Part shown: positions 36,584 to 45,235 of the stretch, piece by piece
Layout: each line of letters starts with the position of its first letter
Numbering within the stretch: position 1 is the stretch's first letter
Assembly: GCF_024721975.1 (NCBI RefSeq)
Contig: NZ_JANQBB010000001.1
Coordinates: forward strand, 124,001-188,000
Reading direction: 5' to 3'
Source of the DNA: Paenibacillus endoradicis
GTDB taxonomy: Bacteria; Bacillota; Bacilli; Paenibacillales; Paenibacillaceae
Length of the DNA stretch: 64,000 nucleotides
Program-made: the position numbers and the translations under genes
The notes under the pieces: generated by a model
The model's input: the letters and a program-made list of their open reading frames with translations, nothing else
Told to the model about the DNA's origin: nothing
Database searches by the model: none

Positions 36584-37246
36584 TTAGTTAGCTATATCAT
36601 CGGGATAAACAATCGTATCAAAAACTTCATTGGTGGTTGCATCTTGAATTTCAATGGTTGCTTTTACTTTATCAGAAGCAACGCCATTAAAGTTTTGGTA
36701 GTACATACTTTGGATACCGATTCCGAATGATGCAAAAGCATCAAATCCGCCTTCAAAAGCTGCTTTATCAACGATTAGTGTGAACTCTGTAAGATCATCA
36801 TTGTACTTAACGTCTTTTATTGAAGTGAAATCATCACTTGTTTTCATATCTTCAAGAGACAGAATTACTTCTTCTTTCATTTCTTTCATCATATTGCTAT
36901 GAACTAATTTGGGATATGTATACGTAACAGATCCATCATCGTTGATTTTTGCATCTTTAACACCTTCGTCTTTTGCAGCAGCAATTACTTCGTCCATGTT
37001 TTTATCCTTAAACATAGAAGCGGGCAGAGTAATATCTACAGTTAGTATATTTTTATCTACTTCGATAGATGAAATTCTATCTGTGTCGGCAGATTCATTG
37101 TTAGTTGCAGGAGAATTAGTAGTACCTTCTTTTGCTTGTTCGTTGTTCTTAATTGCAGAATCGTTATTGCCCTCAGATGAAGAGCAACCTGCTAGAAGAA
37201 ATATTGAAGTAATAATAGCAATTGTGACTTTGTTAAATGTTGACAC
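36584..37246 (-). CDS. hypothetical lipoprotein
   Basis: This 220-residue protein has a lipoprotein signal (LLAGC, Cys21), then a Ser/Asn/Glu-rich linker of about 40 residues and an alpha/beta domain with alternating charged strands. I do not recognise its family. It is monocistronic, with its own terminator. Confidence 0.7.
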   Translation of the reverse strand: MSTFNKVTIAIITSIFLLAGCSSSEGNNDSAIKNNEQAKEGTTNSPATNNESADTDRISSIEVDKNILTVDITLPASMFKDKNMDEVIAAAKDEGVKDAKINDDGSVTYTYPKLVHSNMMKEMKEEVILSLEDMKTSDDFTSIKDVKYNDDLTEFTLIVDKAAFEGGFDAFASFGIGIQSMYYQNFNGVASDKVKATIEIQDATTNEVFDTIVYPDDIAN

Positions 37247-37322
37247 TAATGAATGTACCTCCTTTGTAATATGTTGGTTTATTATATCATTAAATGAAGG
37301 ATTAAACTATTAAATCATTCAT

Positions 37323-38483
37323 TTACAAATCTATGATCGCGGCAAGAACGGTATTATTAAAGTAATCGACATACATATTTTTGAATGGTTTTTGGTGATC
37401 TAGTTCCACAGAAAAATGAACAGTTACCGTTTGATAAATAGGATCTACACAAAGGAAAGGACCAGCTGCACCCCAATGTGAATACGCATTTGCAGATAAT
37501 AGGTCACCGCCATCTCTCTTCGTTCCGTTAATCGCCCAGCCGTATCCCCAGTACGCTTCAGGAAAAACTTCATCTCTATATTGTGATGAGACTCCAGGAA
37601 TTTGATTACGAGTCATTTCTTTTACAGTTACAGGACTAAGTAGTCTTACCCCGTTATAGATTCCACCGTTAAGAAACGTTTGACCGAAAATAGCGAGATC
37701 CATCGCAGTTGAGTAAGCTCCGCCGCCAGCTGATATTGAATTTAATTGGTATTCGGACTCTATCCATTCGGCACAAGCAGCTTCTGGTATACGTCTAACC
37801 ACTTTTTTTCTTACTTCTTGCGGAACACAGTAATAGGTGTTCGTCATACCAATGGGTTGAAAGAGATTTTCATGAACAAATTTATCATAAGCTTGTCCAC
37901 TAACTCGTCGTATGATTTCACCCAATAGCTCATAACCATAACCAGAATAAGACATAATGGTTCCTGGTTCGCTGATGAGGGGAGCAGTATAACCGCTGTA
38001 TAAAAAGCTATGAATATCCGGATCTTGATTAGGCTCAGGTTCTGGAATTTCACCTTTTTCACGTAAAGCAATTTCATTACTGCGAATAGCTTCGGTGTCT
38101 AGACCAGAAGTGTGTGTTAACAAATGATGCACACAAACGTTAGTTTTTCCTTCTCCAGTAAACTCAGGGATATAATCTGATACAGGTCTGTTAAGTCCGA
38201 TACGCCCTTGCTCAACTAACATCATAATAGATGTGGCTGTAAATAATTTCGTTATAGAGCATAGTGGAAATAACGCATCGACAGTTAATTTTGGTGCTTC
38301 TGGCTCAGGTCCGAATTTTCCATCCGCTTGATGTACAAGTAAAGTTCCTCTTCTCGCAGCGACAATAACTTGCGTTGGCGTAATGTTATCTTCAACCATT
38401 TGTGTTGCTGCTGTTCGAATACGTTGAACCCCATCGACTGATATACCTGCTTGTTCCAGCGAACTGAATGATATCTCTTTCAT
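37323..38483 (-). CDS. beta-lactamase-fold serine hydrolase (class C/EstB type)
   Basis: This 386-residue cytoplasmic protein has the SxxK motif SITK near residue 75, a YSGYGYELLG motif (YxN position, with Gly in place of Asn) near 175 and HWGAAG (KTG-equivalent) near 347. These fit esterase/DD-peptidase-like members of the beta-lactamase family; a true lactamase is unlikely without a signal peptide. The start is ATG 38483 behind AAGGGGGA. Confidence 0.82.
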   Translation of the reverse strand: MKEISFSSLEQAGISVDGVQRIRTAATQMVEDNITPTQVIVAARRGTLLVHQADGKFGPEPEAPKLTVDALFPLCSITKLFTATSIMMLVEQGRIGLNRPVSDYIPEFTGEGKTNVCVHHLLTHTSGLDTEAIRSNEIALREKGEIPEPEPNQDPDIHSFLYSGYTAPLISEPGTIMSYSGYGYELLGEIIRRVSGQAYDKFVHENLFQPIGMTNTYYCVPQEVRKKVVRRIPEAACAEWIESEYQLNSISAGGGAYSTAMDLAIFGQTFLNGGIYNGVRLLSPVTVKEMTRNQIPGVSSQYRDEVFPEAYWGYGWAINGTKRDGGDLLSANAYSHWGAAGPFLCVDPIYQTVTVHFSVELDHQKPFKNMYVDYFNNTVLAAIIDL

Positions 38484-38629
38484 ATGAAATCCCCCTTTAG
38501 ATATAATTATTAATGAATCTATTAATAAACACATAAATATATTAACATTACTGGAATCAATTAGTAAAATAGTTCTTGTGAAAATTACTTAATGATAGTA
38601 ATAAGCGAGAACAAAAAGCTGATATCAGA

Positions 38630-38835
38630 GTTCTTCATTTCCGAGATAAACCGTGTCTCAAATAATTATATTTAGCATTATAAAACTCATGAGGGGGCTT
38701 CATTAGCGCACGTTTCTCGATGCGAGAAACATAACTCCGACTAATCCCAAGATCTTTCGTTGTTTTAAACTATACTTCGTAAGCAATATCATCTATATCT
38801 TCACAACGGATGTCGCACAGAGTGATTTCGTTTCA
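38630..38835 (-). pseudogene. decayed sigK 3'-end fragment (third copy)
   Basis: The minus strand is clearly related to the sigK 3' end at 39933: the stretch coding for the last helix-turn-helix ([15 protein letters not shown] region) is recognisable. It carries frameshifts, base changes and an internal deletion that joins it to the DIADQV-coding region. It looks like the scar of an earlier sigK-intervening insertion. It occupies most of the 520-base gap between the hydrolase gene and the XRE gene; the rest shows nothing. Confidence 0.75.
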
Positions 38836-39004
38836 ATTTTTAGAAGTGCAAATAAGAACATGATAGGATACATCTTAATGAGACCGCTTTAAATATATTT
38901 TAGATACCAATTATGTTAAATTATAATATATTAGTTGTTAGCTAATTATTTTAACTACTACCTTAAAAAGTAAGGTAGTACCTAATATTGAAGAGGTGTT
39001 ACAT

Positions 39005-39247
39005 ATGCTCGTATGGATGTTACGGCAGGTTATTGCCAAAAAAGAGATTTGGACAGGTGCTGAGCTAGCTAGACTTTTAAAGGAGAGAGCTAATTACAAT
39101 TTGTCTGCTGCTTCAATTAGTGCTTTATTAACCAGTCAACCTAGACAAATGAAAAGCGATACACTAGATGCTTTGTGCACGACATTGGAATGTACACCTA
39201 ATGATTTGTGGGTGTATGTGCCTCCACAAAATGTAAAAGGAGCTTAA
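39005..39247 (+). CDS. small XRE-type helix-turn-helix regulator
   Basis: This 80-residue DNA-binding protein has an XRE-like fold: AELARLLKER, then SAASISALLTSQPRQMKSDT and LDALCTTLECTPNDLWVYV, the pattern of short YozG-like regulators. I chose ATG 39005 behind GAGGTG. It ends 2 bases before a peptide deformylase gene, so the two form an operon. The pair lies between two sigK 3' copies. Confidence 0.75.
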   Translation: MLVWMLRQVIAKKEIWTGAELARLLKERANYNLSAASISALLTSQPRQMKSDTLDALCTTLECTPNDLWVYVPPQNVKGA

Positions 39248-39249
39248 GT

Positions 39250-39768
39250 ATGAGTATAAAGGGCATTCTACCCTTCGGAGATCCAATATTACGGAAAATT
39301 GCTAAGCCAGTCGTAGATCTACATGGTAAAACGATCAGACTGTTAGACGATATGATTGATACCCTATATGAAACTGACGGTCGTGCTGGTCTTGCTGCAC
39401 CTCAAGTAGGTATTCTAAGACAATTGATTGTAATGGACTGTGGAGAAGGTTTAATTGAACTGATTAATCCTGAAATATTAGACATGTCCGGTGAGCAAGT
39501 TGGCACTGAAGCATGCTTATCCTATCCAGGTTATTGGGGTTATGTTAAGAGAGCGAATAAAGTAAAGATAAAATCTCTAACTAGAGAAGGAGATGAAGTA
39601 ATTCTTATTGGAGAAGATTATCTTGCGCGTTGTATGCAACATGAAATTGATCATTTAAAGGGAATTCTCTTTGTCGATCACGTTCAAGAAGGTTGGTTAT
39701 ATAATGAGCACACCAAGCAAAGAATTGACTTGCATAAAGTTATTAGATTAACTAATCAAGGCATGTAA
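39250..39768 (+). CDS. def: peptide deformylase
   Basis: This 172-residue protein has the three deformylase motifs: GLAAPQVG (near 46), EACLSYPG (near 90; EGCLS is usual) and HEIDH (near 132, the metal-binding HExxH). It removes the formyl group from nascent proteins. The start ATG 39250 follows AAAGGAG; an upstream frame start is disregarded. Its place beside sigK scars suggests it is cargo of a mobile element and a second, accessory deformylase. Confidence 0.88.
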   Translation: MSIKGILPFGDPILRKIAKPVVDLHGKTIRLLDDMIDTLYETDGRAGLAAPQVGILRQLIVMDCGEGLIELINPEILDMSGEQVGTEACLSYPGYWGYVKRANKVKIKSLTREGDEVILIGEDYLARCMQHEIDHLKGILFVDHVQEGWLYNEHTKQRIDLHKVIRLTNQGM

Positions 39769-39807
39769 TCGTAATTTACTTTTCAGTATAGATTCCTATT
39801 CCCATGA

Positions 39808-39880
39808 AAAAAAGCACCTTAAGTTAGGGGTACGATTTATTTTACGTAATCGTATTTCCAACTTAAGGGGCTTTAATTTG
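39808..39880. terminator. long terminator hairpin after sigK copy 1 and def
   Basis: AAAAAGCACCTTAAGTT pairs with AACTTAAGGGGCTTT, extended by TACGATT/AATCGTA. It lies between the convergent def gene and the sigK 3' part. The same hairpin is found after the second sigK copy (43324-43392). Confidence 0.75.
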
Positions 39881-39932
39881 GCTATGTTATAGGCGTGTTC
39901 TTCATTTACGAGATAAGCTTTGTCTCACGTTA

Positions 39933-40442
39933 CTACCTCTTCCCCTTATAAAACTCATGATAAAGCTTCATTAACGCACGTTTCTCGATTCGAGACACAT
40001 AGCTGCGACTAATCCCCAAATCCTTCGCAATCTCACGCTGTGTACGTTCATCTCCGCCATTGAGCAGACCGAACCTCGTAATGACAACTTCTTTCTCGCG
40101 ATCATCTAATATACTCAAGTTTTTATAAATTTTACTTTTTTCCATTTCAAGCTGTACTTGATCAGCAATATCGTCAATATCATTTCCGAGAATGTCGATC
40201 AAAGTAATTTCATTGCCTTCCTTATCAGTTCCAATCGGATCATGCAAGGAGACATCTTTACGAGTTTTCTTCAAAGATCTTAGATGCATAAGTATTTCGT
40301 TCTCAATACATCGAGCGGCAAAGGTAGCAAGCTTAGTTCCTTTGCCAGTCTGAAAACTTTCAATCGCTTTTATTAAGCCTATCGTTCCGATGGAAATGAG
40401 ATCTTCTTGATCTTCGCCAGTATTATCAAACTTCTTGACGAT
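39933..40442 (-). CDS. sigK: sigK 3' part (copy 1), interrupted by the skin element
   Basis: The minus-strand frame is open from about 40563 to the stop at 39933. From the junction it encodes about 166 residues beginning [12 protein letters not shown]: sigma region 2 with [12 protein letters not shown], and region 4 with [21 protein letters not shown], ending GKGR-like in KGKR. This matches the C-terminal 70% of the mother-cell sigma factor sigma-K. No start codon precedes the homologous part; upstream of the junction the frame continues into unrelated element sequence. Joined to the 5' part at 57897-58098 through the shared 10-base core, it gives an uninterrupted SigK of about 233 residues. 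It contains the LIDILGNDI segment missing from copy 2. Confidence 0.9.
   Translation of the reverse strand: MVKKFDNTGEDQEDLISIGTIGLIKAIESFQTGKGTKLATFAARCIENEILMHLRSLKKTRKDVSLHDPIGTDKEGNEITLIDILGNDIDDIADQVQLEMEKSKIYKNLSILDDREKEVVITRFGLLNGGDERTQREIAKDLGISRSYVSRIEKRALMKLYHEFYKGKR
40433..40442 (-). other. left attachment core of the sigK-intervening element
   Basis: The minus strand reads ATCGTCAAGA, identical to the core at 57897-57906 in the sigK 5' part. It encodes the IVK of the reconstructed HIVKKFDN. Recombination between the two restores the reading frame. Confidence 0.85.
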
Positions 40443-40747
40443 GTGTACGAAGTCCGACGTAATGCTTTCGTGCTGCAGAAGCGTGTGCTGATAGTGAAGC
40501 AGGGGAAGGAGAGACGTAAGGTTTTGGTGGACAAGCTGTGAAGAGGGAGTGATTTTTTCATTGACTCAGTATGGAGGTGTATATTAAAGATATAACATTA
40601 ATTGAATATATGGTAAAATTTGATGTAATTAGACATTAATCTATCTTATTAGTCATGGGTTAAATTCTAATTGTCTATTTTGTTAGATCAATTAATTAAA
40701 AAATCTATAAGAAGAGTACCTGTTGCTACTTATAAGGAGAAATTAAT

Positions 40748-42028
40748 ATGTTTACTGAGAGGTTTGCGCAAGGATTATATTTGATTTCTAATGCAGTTGA
40801 ACCTAGAGAAGTATTAGAAGCATGGATATTTATGGATAACGAAGATGGTACTCGAGCAATAGTTTCGCTTGAAAACTATCACAGAAGTGCATATCCTGCG
40901 GGGATAAAAAAACTAATTGATAATGCAGATAGTCATTTTATTCCATATTTTGCTTCTGAAAAACTTTATTTTATTGAAAACGAATTGCTTGCAGAAATAA
41001 TTACTAATCAATCTGCTGATACGAAATTTGAACTAGATTATTCTATAATGCTTGATACAAACTATGCTAGTTACATTGATAACTTTGTTAGAAATACTAA
41101 TTGGTCAGGTATGAACAACGAGGTGTTTCAAACAATTGATTTATTAATAAGGGGAAACTTTCATTATGATTATTTGTTTTATATGATCGAAAATTATAAA
41201 AATTCATTTAAACTGGATGATTTAGAGGATGCAGTCTCTAAAAAGGATAAGAGGGCAAAATTTTATCGTAATTTGGTTAGTATGGAATTATTTAAATCCA
41301 TAGATTCAAAGAACTACATTGAAAAGGGTAAATTATCCTACTTAATTAACGAAGATGAAGCATTGATCTCGGCAGATCAGATTTTCAATGGTCTCTTTAA
41401 TTCGAGTAAAATTGACGAGATGATGGACACTTTTCAACAAATTCATAAGGCTATGGTTCTTTTAATTATTGGGACACTCCAAATTAAATTTGGATCTAAG
41501 ACAACTGTTCCAAGAAGGGTAGAGAGATTGTTCGAATTCGCTAATAATGTGCTAGGAATTTATTATGAAAGAGAATTCATTGTTGCACACATGTTTTTTT
41601 TAGACTCTAAAAATGTGAATATGTTGAATAAAGTAAACAAAGGTATGAATTCAGAAAAGCTTTTGCGACAAATTGAAAATATAGCATGGGATTTCTCTGT
41701 TCCGCGGATTATGGAGTATTGGCTTAAATTAGGAGGGAAAGGAAGGTTTTTTATTCCGTTTTTTCTAACTAATGATTATAATTTGAGGCAACTGTTAAGT
41801 TTGTTCAAAGTTAAGGGGTTGATATTTAACAAGACGGGGGGGCTAATTGTACCCTTTCCGAGTTTCAATTCAAATGAATATTTTAAAAAACATAATTGTG
41901 ATATCGAAAAACACTTTACGGATGAGGTTAAAGCACAAAGAAAAACTACTTATCGAAAGAACTGTGAGGATAATTTCAGTGTTATAAGTGAAGAGTTTGA
42001 TAAATTAGTCTGTATCCTTAAAACGTAG
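40748..42028 (+). CDS. hypothetical cargo protein
   Basis: A 426-residue protein that I do not recognise. It has a possible acidic motif LDTNYASYIDNF near residue 97, loosely like the first strand of PIN-type nucleases, but the other acidic residues cannot be assigned. A moderately hydrophobic helix (AMVLLIIGTLQI) lies near 238. A good AAGGAG precedes the ATG. It is the first gene inside the element and probably reads from a promoter in the duplicated left end. A defence role is possible but unsupported. Confidence 0.6.
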   Translation: MFTERFAQGLYLISNAVEPREVLEAWIFMDNEDGTRAIVSLENYHRSAYPAGIKKLIDNADSHFIPYFASEKLYFIENELLAEIITNQSADTKFELDYSIMLDTNYASYIDNFVRNTNWSGMNNEVFQTIDLLIRGNFHYDYLFYMIENYKNSFKLDDLEDAVSKKDKRAKFYRNLVSMELFKSIDSKNYIEKGKLSYLINEDEALISADQIFNGLFNSSKIDEMMDTFQQIHKAMVLLIIGTLQIKFGSKTTVPRRVERLFEFANNVLGIYYEREFIVAHMFFLDSKNVNMLNKVNKGMNSEKLLRQIENIAWDFSVPRIMEYWLKLGGKGRFFIPFFLTNDYNLRQLLSLFKVKGLIFNKTGGLIVPFPSFNSNEYFKKHNCDIEKHFTDEVKAQRKTTYRKNCEDNFSVISEEFDKLVCILKT

Positions 42029-42216
42029 TTAGTGTTTCACTAGAGATGCCAGATAATTCATGTGAACCTTTCACGGTGCGGGATTTACGTCTCTTGATTG
42101 TCAGATATGTAATCAGAGTAGATAAAGTAGGTTAGAAACTATCCCGCTTATGATACTTACCTTCTAAGGATGGATCATTTTGGGGTTATGAAAATAAATA
42201 TTTAATGGGGGTATTT

Positions 42217-43194
42217 ATGTTTAGTCCATTTGAACAAAACGTCATAGCTGTAGTATGGGATTTTGATAAAACACTTATCAGTGAATATATGCAAACTCCA
42301 ATTTTTGAAAAATATAGTGTGGATGGTTCACTATTTTGGCAAGAAGTAAATGAGCTTGAAGAAAAGTATAAGATACAGAAACCGGATATTAGAATAAATA
42401 GTGACACAATTTATCTGAATCATTTTTTAACATGTGTTCGTCAAGGAATATTTAAGGGATTAAATAATTCTATATTATTCGAGTTAGGAAAAGAGTTGAA
42501 GTATTATCCAGGAATGCCGGATTTTTTAGCACATTCAAAAGAATTAATAGATAACAATGAAAAATATCAAAAGTATAATATAACGGTTGAACATTATATT
42601 GTTAGTACAGGCATGGCGGAAATGATTAGGGGATCTCAGATTGCGAAGTATGTAAAAGGTATATGGGGGTGTGAATTTATTGAAGAACCAATAAAATCCA
42701 CAATTGAATTTAAGGAATATGAAAAGACAACCATTCCGTATAATGAAGAAAAAGAGATTACACAGATAGGGTATACAGTTGATAATACTTCTAAAACAAG
42801 AGCGATATTTGAAATAAATAAAGGCACTAATATTAACGAAGAAATTAATGTTAATTCTTCTATTGACAGGGCTATTAGAAGAATACCATTCGATCAGATT
42901 ATTTATGTAGCTGATGGTCCCAGCGATGTTCCCGCATTTTCCATGTTAAAACAAAATGGAGGCAGTACATTTGCAGTTTATCCTAAAGGTGGGCTAAAGG
43001 AATTTCGACAGGTGGATCAACTCAGAGTTGATAAAAGAATTGATATGTATGGAGAAGCTGACTATCGTGAGAATACGACAACATATTTATGGCTAATAAA
43101 CAAAATTAGAGATATTGCAAATCAAATACATTATAGAAAAGGACAAATAATTTCTCAGAGTTATTCAAAAGCACCGGGACATATCAATGATTAG
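42217..43194 (+). CDS. HAD-superfamily phosphatase-like protein
   Basis: This 325-residue protein opens with the HAD motif I, WDFDKTL (nucleophile Asp near residue 16), has a possible motif II around VSTG near 130 and motif IV VADGPSDVPAF near 231. This is the phosphoserine-phosphatase-like subclass. The substrate is unknown. I chose ATG 42217 behind GGGGG; ATG 42205 is an alternative. It is cargo of the older unit of the element. Confidence 0.72.
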   Translation: MFSPFEQNVIAVVWDFDKTLISEYMQTPIFEKYSVDGSLFWQEVNELEEKYKIQKPDIRINSDTIYLNHFLTCVRQGIFKGLNNSILFELGKELKYYPGMPDFLAHSKELIDNNEKYQKYNITVEHYIVSTGMAEMIRGSQIAKYVKGIWGCEFIEEPIKSTIEFKEYEKTTIPYNEEKEITQIGYTVDNTSKTRAIFEINKGTNINEEINVNSSIDRAIRRIPFDQIIYVADGPSDVPAFSMLKQNGGSTFAVYPKGGLKEFRQVDQLRVDKRIDMYGEADYRENTTTYLWLINKIRDIANQIHYRKGQIISQSYSKAPGHIND

Positions 43195-43229
43195 TATATT
43201 CAAGAAGAATTATAGATCTTCGTACAGTT

Positions 43230-43300
43230 CTAATTGAAGATTTCATATCGAAACTAGTTATTTCACTTATAAGTCAGCCTGAGCATATATCCAATATGAA
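43230..43300 (+). pseudogene. remnant of a SpoIVCA-like recombinase gene
   Basis: Seventy bases align with 57361-57434 inside the intact recombinase gene, in the same orientation: both contain CTAATTGAAGATTTC and CTTATAAGTCAGCCTGAGC. The flanks are unrelated. It is a scrap of a second recombinase gene, right before the second sigK 3' copy, and shows that the left unit was once a complete element. Confidence 0.8.
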
Positions 43301-43323
43301 GAATTACTCCTGTGATATCCATA

Positions 43324-43392
43324 CAAAAAGCACTTTTAAGTTGGGATTGCGATTTATTTTACAAAATCGTAATCCCAACTTAGAGGTGCATT
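43324..43392. terminator. terminator hairpin after sigK copy 2
   Basis: AAGTTGGGATT..CGATTT and AAATCG..AATCCCAACTT form a long stem; this is the counterpart of the hairpin at 39808. Confidence 0.75.
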
Positions 43393-43445
43393 CATTTGTT
43401 GGTATTATATCTTATATTCCGACTATCAGCTTTATTTTTTAGCAA

Positions 43446-44069
43446 TTACCTCTTCCCCTTATAAAATTCATGATAGAGCTTCATCAACGCACGCTTCTCT
43501 ATTCTAGAAACATAACTCCTACTTATTCCAAGATCCTTAGCAATTTCACGCTGAGTACGCTCATCCCCACCATTGAGCAGTCCAAATCGGGTAATGACAA
43601 CCTCTTTTTCACGATCATCTAATATACTCAAGTTTTTATATATTTTACTTTTTTCCATTTCTAATTGTACTTGATCGGCAATATAATCGATCTCATTGCC
43701 TTCTTTATCAGTGCCAATCGGATCATGCAAAGAAACGTCTTTACGAGTCTTTTTCAAAGATCTGAGGTGCATAAGTATTTCGTTCTCAATACATCTTGCG
43801 GCAAAGGTAGCGAGCTTTGTACCTTTACCAGTTTGAAAGCTTTCAATCGCTTTAATTAAGCCGATCGTTCCGATGAAAATGAGATCTTCTTGATCTTCGC
43901 CAGTGTTATCGAATTTTTTGTCGATATGGTCGAAGTCCGACGCAATGCTTTTGTGCTGCAGCAGCGTGTGCTGATAGTGAAGAAGGGGAAAGAGAGACGT
44001 AAGGTGTTGGTGAACAGGCAGTGAGGGAGAGTTTCTTTCATTATAAACAGTGTTAGGTAATATATTCAA
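43446..44069 (-). pseudogene. second sigK 3' copy (altered, with its own start codon)
   Basis: The frame encodes 207 residues: about 46 of element-derived sequence (MNILPN...) and then the SigK C-terminal part from [13 protein letters not shown] on. Relative to copy 1 it lacks 11 residues in the region between sigma domains 3 and 4 (NEI joins DYIADQ). The core is degenerate (ATCGACAAAA instead of ATCGTCAAGA). The reading frame is intact, so it could be translated as an altered sigma fragment lacking the pro-sequence, but it has no obvious promoter or ribosome binding site. I treat it as a decaying duplicate. Confidence 0.75.
43916..43925 (-). other. degenerate attachment core in sigK copy 2
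   Basis: The minus strand reads ATCGACAAAA where the functional cores read ATCGTCAAGA. Three changes suggest that it is no longer used. Confidence 0.55.
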
Positions 44070-44296
44070 GATATAACATTAATTGAGATTATGGTAAAAT
44101 TAATGTGTGAAGATATTAATCTATCTTATTAGTCATGTGTTGAATTATTAATATATATTTTGTTAGATGTCACACGTGCTTCATATAAAGGATGTTATAT
44201 ACAATCGGACTTAATGGGAAATATGTCTAAATATGTGGACATATTTGGAATAACCTTTATTATATATACTAGATTGATTTATTGGAGGGGTTCTAA

Positions 44297-44998
44297 TTGA
44301 CTAATGAACAACTTATTGAAGAGAAGGGAATCTTGCTGAATAGGCTCGATATAATAATTCAAGTTTTAAGAGATAGAAGTAAGAATGCGATGGGAATGTT
44401 CTTCTCAACCTTTTTACCTTCAATAAACAGAAGATTAAATGACTTTGCAATTGAATGTTTAGAATTAGAAAAGGAGATAAATACGACTGTATTATCAGTA
44501 AACAATATATATGAATTTAAACATAAGATAACAATACTTGAAATTAAATTTAATTCAACATATACAAGATTGAACTTTTTTCCTGCTTTTCTTTCGGTTT
44601 ATGTTGGGAGCTTTTTAGTTGTACTATTGATATCATTCTTTGATGTGCCTGGATGGATAAATAATTTTTTCGGAGTGTCCACTTCTAGCAAACTAATTAG
44701 TTTTGGTATTGCTGGAGCACTATTGTACATGGCAACAAAATTACTGACTCATATCGAAAGTAACCAGCTTAATAACAAACAATTAGCTTCTGTACTAGAT
44801 GTTTCAATACGGTTAATGTTAGCAATTGTTGTTCCTATTGTTCTGGTGGTTATCTTTTTTAAGCCTGATGGAACACTGGGCGATTTCTCAGTTTCTCCTG
44901 AACTATTGAGCTTTGTATGTGGATATAGTGCAAAAATTGTGATTGACATATTTAATAAATTGGTCGAAAAAGTATCTAAAATGATCGAGGCAATCTAG
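44297..44998 (+). CDS. membrane protein, cassette gene 1
   Basis: A 233-residue protein of unknown family. Residues 1-90 are helical and charged (probable coiled coil), followed by about four membrane helices (near 95-115, 130-150, 170-190, 195-215). It starts with TTG behind GGAGGGG. It is followed by a perfect-palindrome terminator and the first attC-like block. Such membrane proteins with coiled coils occur as effectors in defence loci; no direct evidence here. Confidence 0.62.
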   Translation: MTNEQLIEEKGILLNRLDIIIQVLRDRSKNAMGMFFSTFLPSINRRLNDFAIECLELEKEINTTVLSVNNIYEFKHKITILEIKFNSTYTRLNFFPAFLSVYVGSFLVVLLISFFDVPGWINNFFGVSTSSKLISFGIAGALLYMATKLLTHIESNQLNNKQLASVLDVSIRLMLAIVVPIVLVVIFFKPDGTLGDFSVSPELLSFVCGYSAKIVIDIFNKLVEKVSKMIEAI

Positions 44999-45007
44999 CT
45001 TTTATCC

Positions 45008-45034
45008 AACCTAGCATAATTATGCTAGGTTTTT
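45008..45034 (+). terminator. terminator (perfect palindrome)
   Basis: AACCTAGCATAA / TTATGCTAGGTT is a perfect inverted repeat followed by TTTT, 10 bases after the cassette gene 1 stop. Confidence 0.75.
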
Positions 45035-45065
45035 AAATTATGGATAACTCGAGATGGTCCGACAG

Positions 45066-45194
45066 CATATAACAATGTGTTCACGCATCGGGGCATTAGC
45101 CCCTCGGTCCGGACAGATGATATTGGCAGGGAAGCAATAGCAGCCGGACACACTCGACTTCGTCGAGCGTCGTGAACACAAGAGGTGTTATATG
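45066..45194 (+). repeat. attC-like block 1 (cloverleaf)
   Basis: The ends CATATAAC (45066-45073) and GTTATATG (45187-45194) are an 8-base perfect inverted repeat. Inside them TGTTCACG (45078-45085) pairs with CGTGAACA (45171-45178). Three hairpins fill the middle: GGGGC/GCCCC (45090-45103), GTCCGG/CCGGAC (45107-45149) and CTCGAC/GTCGAG (45153-45167). This R''-L''-stems-L'-R' order, with a short spacer on one side and a longer one on the other, is that of integron attC sites. The next gene starts 41 bases after it. Confidence 0.7.
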
Positions 45195-45235
45195 AATTAC
45201 CTAAAATACTTAACATTAAAAATGGGGGTTAATAA

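Larger units (their letters stand above)
39808..40688. repeat. sigK-3'/element-left-end duplication, unit 1
   Basis: This 881-base block (terminator, sigK 3' part, attachment core, about 245 bases of element left end with a conserved ATATAACATTAATTGA stretch) is repeated at 43324-44168. The flanks of the two blocks differ. The duplication shows that two elements share the same target and left end. Confidence 0.85.
43324..44168. repeat. sigK-3'/element-left-end duplication, unit 2
   Basis: An 845-base relative of 39808-40688, with the same order of terminator, sigK 3' part, core and element left end. Divergence is scattered, so the duplication is not recent. Confidence 0.85.

Noticed and set aside
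37323..38483. Secreted beta-lactamase conferring resistance
   Set aside because: There is no signal peptide and the YxN motif is YSG; an esterase or peptidase-like hydrolase is more likely.
39933..40289. Independent 118-residue sigma-like gene starting at ATG 40289
   Set aside because: The homologous frame is open far upstream of that ATG, and the missing N-terminus is at 58.1 kb.
40379..40561. 60-codon minus-strand frame at the element left end
   Set aside because: It is out of frame with the sigK 3' part and overlaps it; the sigK frame is the one conserved between the copies. The same holds for the frame at 43856-44041.
45066..45194. Cloverleaf fold as a tRNA
   Set aside because: Arm lengths, missing anticodon arm and absent T-loop sequence exclude a tRNA; the outer arms match the other attC-like blocks.
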